From the NCBI GenBank assembly GCA_036897485.1, contig JAYMTF010001908.1, forward strand, positions 1 to 20,656: a stretch of DNA of 20,656 nt, given 5' to 3'. Under the pieces are notes generated by a model, which was not told where the DNA came from, made no database searches, and saw only the letters and a list, made by a program, of their open reading frames with translations. This DNA comes from Pelargonium nanum. Its lineage: Eukaryota; Streptophyta; Magnoliopsida; Geraniales; Geraniaceae. Of this stretch, positions 17,589 through 20,656 are shown piece by piece. Position 1 is the first letter of the stretch. Each line of letters opens with the position of its first letter. The position numbers and the translations under genes were made by a program.

Positions 17589-18368
17589 ACAAGAGCATCA
17601 TATACACTACTAGTAGTAGAAAAGTAGAAATGGTCAAGAATCAACACAAGACACTACGCGTGAAGAAGGCTTTTATTTTTGTACTTTTAGCTCCTTCCTT
17701 GAACTTACCATACTCTAGAGTGATTGTATATATGATTTCATGCACTAGTAGATTAAAGTATGACCGATAAATGTTTTTATGTAATGCGCAACTCAGACAT
17801 TTAAAGCTCGTTTTTAACATTAGCAAGAACTACGTATATGAGAGTACAGTGCAGCGACGAGAGATCGAGTTTGAGAAGATTAAAGCCGCAGTTGCTAAAT
17901 AGTGGATAACAGCCTGTAGGAGACAAAAATTTTCATTTAGACCTAACATGCACAGACGAAATCTTTTAAATTATATTTTTTATCCTTTAATAGTTGAATC
18001 AAAATATGGGTTATATAACCCGTTTAATTAAACGAATTGTGCAGGTTAAACGAGTATGACACGATCTCGATATAGCTTAATTGAAATTGTGTGTCCTAAT
18101 ATATAGTAAGTTGAGAAAAAAAATTATAACCAAGAAAAATGTGTGCTACAAGTCTACAAGGTCCATTTGAAAGTTTTTGTCACGTTTAAAACCATATTAA
18201 AATGGAGTTATTTTTAGTGAAGATGACCCAACCTAAGACCGGACCGGTCCGGACTACTTGGAATTTGCTGCCGGCGACTATTTGCATTTGGCATTTATTG
18301 TATAAACATTTACATGCTCCAAAATAAGAGTCATTGTGAAAATTTTATTTTTATTTATTTATTGGATA
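17589..18368. other. Intergenic DNA with a GC palindrome, no gene
   Basis: CCGGACCGGTCCGG (18239-18252) is a perfect 14-bp palindrome in otherwise AT-rich sequence. A stretch at about 18010-18110 (GGGTTATATAACCCG, GTTTAATTAAAC, ATGACACGATCTCG) resembles the CACGAC-rich dispersed repeats but is too decayed to align well. Short frames on both strands at 17519-17826 are not convincing. Confidence 0.45.
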
Positions 18369-18408
18369 GAACATGTTAATTTATACCTTTGAGCATAGTT
18401 AATTAATA

Positions 18409-19029
18409 GGATTTATATTTGATGCACCGTCGGTGTACAAGTGTTTTACACCATCAGCGCACCATATTATAACACCTTATCAGATAACAATTTAAAATTA
18501 TATAAAGGACTTATCAATAATATATAAAATTGATAATTATCTAATTAAATTAAATCCTTTTTTTTATCTTAATAATTATAATAATGAGCCTATTAAAGCG
18601 TGACACGTCACGAATTAACACTTATACCCGCCCCAATGAATTTGTGGCCGCGGAGCGCCCGCCTGGATCAAAATATTTTTTGTAACACATCGCGAATTAA
18701 CATTCATACCCGTCCCAATGAATTTGCGGGCGCGGAGCGCCCGTCCGGATCCAAATCTTTTGTGTAACATGTCACGAATTAACACTCATACACGTCCCAA
18801 TGAATTTGTGGGTGCGGAGCGCCCGCCCGAATCCAAGTTCTCTTGTGTATTATTTAAGATTTATTATATGCTTTATTTATTATTACATGTTAATTAATAG
18901 TTACTACTAAAAATATTTACAAAATTTATTTATCAAAAAGCCCTTATATTTTCATTGATGATGTGACACAATATGATGCACTGATGGTGTAAAAGTGATT
19001 TACACCGACGGTGCGTCAAATACTTACTC
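18409..19029. mobile_element. 621-bp non-autonomous Mutator-like element
   Basis: The terminal inverted repeats (18409-18483 and 18957-19029) share TATTTGA(T/C)GCACCGTCGG and TTTTACACCATCAG(C/T)GCA over about 65 bp, and both start with G. They are flanked by the 9-mer TAATTAATA at 18400-18408 and 19030-19038, the Mutator-type length; that 9-mer is AT-rich, so its weight is limited. TA dinucleotides further in offer an alternative border. Each TIR folds on itself, GCACCGTCGGTGTA pairing imperfectly with TACACCATCAGCGC. The interior has no transposase and holds three 82-bp tandem units. Confidence 0.75.
18600..18845 (+). repeat. Three tandem 82-bp units with GC-rich hairpin inside the Mutator-like element
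   Basis: CGAATTAACA recurs at 18611, 18693 and 18775, exactly 82 bp apart. Each unit then has CCCAATGAATTTG(T/C)GG, a GC-rich core and a T-rich run. In the middle unit the core GCGGGCGCGGAGCGCCCG folds into a hairpin with stem CGGGCGC/GCGCCCG and loop GGA. The first and third units keep most of the stem. The units have no long open frame. Confidence 0.85.
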
Positions 19030-19077
19030 TAATTAATATTTATCATGTGTTTTATTTTGAACATGTTAATTTATACC

Positions 19078-20047
19078 AAATTGAAACAATGTAGATAATT
19101 TATGGATCAAATTAGAACAAAATTTTAATTAAGTACCAATTACATAAACAAATAAATGATTGGGAGACCAAATAAAATATTCCAAATTTTATCATCAATA
19201 TTTTTATGTATTAGCATTTTGTATTGGAAACCTTATCTTGGTTCTGCAAGTTTATCCACCACACCATCTTGATTCCTATATATCATCATGTTAGACTAGG
19301 TCTTAACATTTTCTTTGTACACATACTTTGTAATCGTATATATTTTATATGATGTTGAATTGTTGATCGAATCTTGAAAGCCGGGTATGTAGTGTTAGAG
19401 TATGATAAATGCAAAAAGAAACTTTTTGGGACATTTCTTTTTCTAGCAATAAGTGAACATTTAAAAGTTTCCAAATGTCGAGTTAAAAAAAAATAAAAAA
19501 GTTTTCAGTTGTTTATGAAAGAAAAATGATCATCGATACCTTGTTTATGCAAATGAGAGCAAGAAAGTGAGTTAACTCGGAAGCGAGTCCAGTAAGATTC
19601 TTCTAATGCTATAGTAAGATAACGGATAAGAGATGTTATGGTTATTACCTTGTTCTTACATACTTTAGAGACTTCTATTAGGACGAAGAGATATGAGGGA
19701 GAACAAGAAGTTTTTTTTTTCTTCTCATGCTAGTTAGTTGGTAGTTTTAGAGATGTTAGGGTCAACTCGAGTTGTGACGACTTTGGTGACGCGTTTTTGG
19801 AAGTGAGATTTTATTCAAATCAAAGTAGACTATATGTTGTTCTTTGGATTGATTGACAGTATATTAAGCATCTATACGATTGTGCAAATCAATGTATATT
19901 TGAGGAGATGTCTTCGGTCGTGACATTGCTTTGGTTCTGGCATGCTAGTATTGTGCTTAGTTGTTTGCTCTTAGACTTGATTTGGACTTCAAAGATCTTT
20001 TTGTGCATGATCAACAAAATTTAATCATAAATAAGTAAGAATCAATG
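19078..20047. other. AT-rich intergenic DNA, no gene recognised
   Basis: No coding region is supported; a minus-strand frame at 19286-19474 has no recognisable character. The stretch 19550-19960 is somewhat less AT-rich (for example AACTCGGAAGCGAGTCCAG) and may be an old element or gene relic, but it has no readable frame. Confidence 0.5.
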
Positions 20048-20222
20048 TAGTCCATTTTTGAAACATCAATTTCAAACGGTTACTAACACATTTGTCTTTA
20101 GATGATGGATGCATCATGCGATAGACGCTTGAAACAGTCTGATTTCTAAAACACTAATTTTAAACGATTACGAACACATTTATGTCTTTCATTGATAGAT
20201 GCGTGAAGTTTGTTATAATTCC
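20048..20222 (+). repeat. Diverged two-copy tandem duplication, about 88-bp unit
   Basis: AAACATCAATTTCAAACGGT (20061) and AAACACTAATTTTAAACGAT (20149) are offset by 88 bp. Each is followed by TAC(T/G)AACACATTT, GTCTTT and a GAT(G)GATGC-type word. Substitutions and small indels show the duplication is not recent. Confidence 0.65.
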
Positions 20223-20603
20223 ATTAAATTTGTAATTGAGACTGAACATGCAAAAGTTGTTTGTAGAATTTGAAAACCTCCTTACATGCCCCCACAATTT
20301 GAAAATTTGATGTGTATTTGTTAAGCAATGTGTAGTGCTTTACAAAAAAAGATTAGAAAGCAACCAAACACTATATGCAATAGAGAAAGTAGAATCTATC
20401 AACACTTGATGTGTTTGTCACTTCCATGACTTGTTGCCTACAACATGACATTATGCCACAATTCAAGCTTCCAAGCAAATCAAGCATCAAACTTTTGACT
20501 ATAATGTGTGTATATTATACTTACCACTTATATTTGTATCAAATAATTGGTGTTTATATTCCTCCATTTTCTCTTTCATTTTTTTTGAATTCGCTTTACA
20601 AAC
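20223..20603. other. AT-rich intergenic DNA, nothing recognised
   Basis: There is no open frame, hairpin or retroposon signature in this stretch. Confidence 0.5.
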
Positions 20604-20656
20604 TACTCTCTCCGTCCCAAAATGAGTGTCCTGTTTGTCTAAATTTTTTGTCCCAA
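20604..20656 (+). mobile_element. Left end of a Stowaway-like MITE, cut by the window edge
   Basis: TA (20604-20605) is followed by CTCTCTCCGTCCCAAAATGA and GTGTCCTGTTTGTCT. This is close to the standard Stowaway terminal repeat CTCCCTCCGTCCCAAAATGA, with the TA target dinucleotide of Tc1/mariner elements. The rest of the element lies beyond the window. It is the best-preserved Stowaway end here. Confidence 0.75.

Larger units (their letters stand above)
18369..19077. repeat. Perfect 19-bp direct repeats bracketing the Mutator-like element
   Basis: GAACATGTTAATTTATACC occurs exactly at 18369-18387 and 19059-19077. It lies about 21 bp outside the left end and 29 bp outside the right end of the Mutator-like element. 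It may be the target duplication of a larger older insertion, or a local duplication that predates the element. Confidence 0.6.

Noticed and set aside
18600..18845. CRISPR-like array
   Set aside because: The 82-bp units are contiguous, with no unique spacers, and lie inside a plant transposable element.
1..20656. LTR retrotransposon or endogenous viral sequence
   Set aside because: No long direct terminal repeats, primer-binding site or polyprotein frame were seen.

Overview
This is nuclear DNA from a flowering plant, most likely a eudicot. Two GC-rich, intronless genes sit in very AT-rich intergenic DNA that is full of small non-coding transposable elements. There is no prokaryotic signal and no polyprotein gene. 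The species cannot be named from the sequence alone.

The only two convincing protein-coding genes, at 7807-8997 and 15086-16246, are same-strand paralogues about 6 kb apart. Both encode ATL-type RING-H2 E3 ubiquitin ligases of the ATL6/ATL31 type, with a signal peptide, one membrane segment, a GLD-like motif, a complete C3H2C3 RING and a long basic serine-rich cytosolic tail. They are a dispersed tandem duplication. Members of this subfamily act at membranes in defence and carbon/nitrogen signalling. Their promoters share a G-box (CACGTG) followed by the palindrome TGACGTCA, and their leaders share an identical 15-nt block. In the second gene that block lies inside a 14-codon upstream ORF.

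The most interesting arrangement is in front of the first ligase gene. A 650-bp inverted-repeat element at 7027-7676 appears to have landed in the TATA box. Near-identical TATA-like 9-mers flank it, and it separates the G-box/TGACGTCA module from the working TATA by several hundred bases. In the second gene the same parts lie within about 160 bp of each other.

Layout: 1-6900 holds a partial SINE, degenerate dispersed repeats, two truncated SINE copies, a retroposed fragment with a 17-bp target duplication and otherwise plain AT-rich DNA. From 6900 to 9000 lie the first promoter, its insertion (with a nested SINE) and the first gene. From 9000 to 14800 there is AT-rich intergenic DNA with two degenerate Stowaway-like MITEs, a dispersed repeat and a 202-bp SINE with a perfect 15-bp target duplication. 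From 14800 to 16500 lies the second gene. From 16500 to the end are another SINE with a perfect 14-bp target duplication, two tandem duplications, a 621-bp Mutator-like element carrying three 82-bp tandem units with GC-rich hairpins, and the start of a Stowaway MITE at the right edge.

I see no tRNA or rRNA gene, CRISPR array, LTR retrotransposon or transposase gene. I also find no clear new protein system. The interest lies in promoter remodelling of a defence-type ligase gene by transposons, and in the structure of the small elements.
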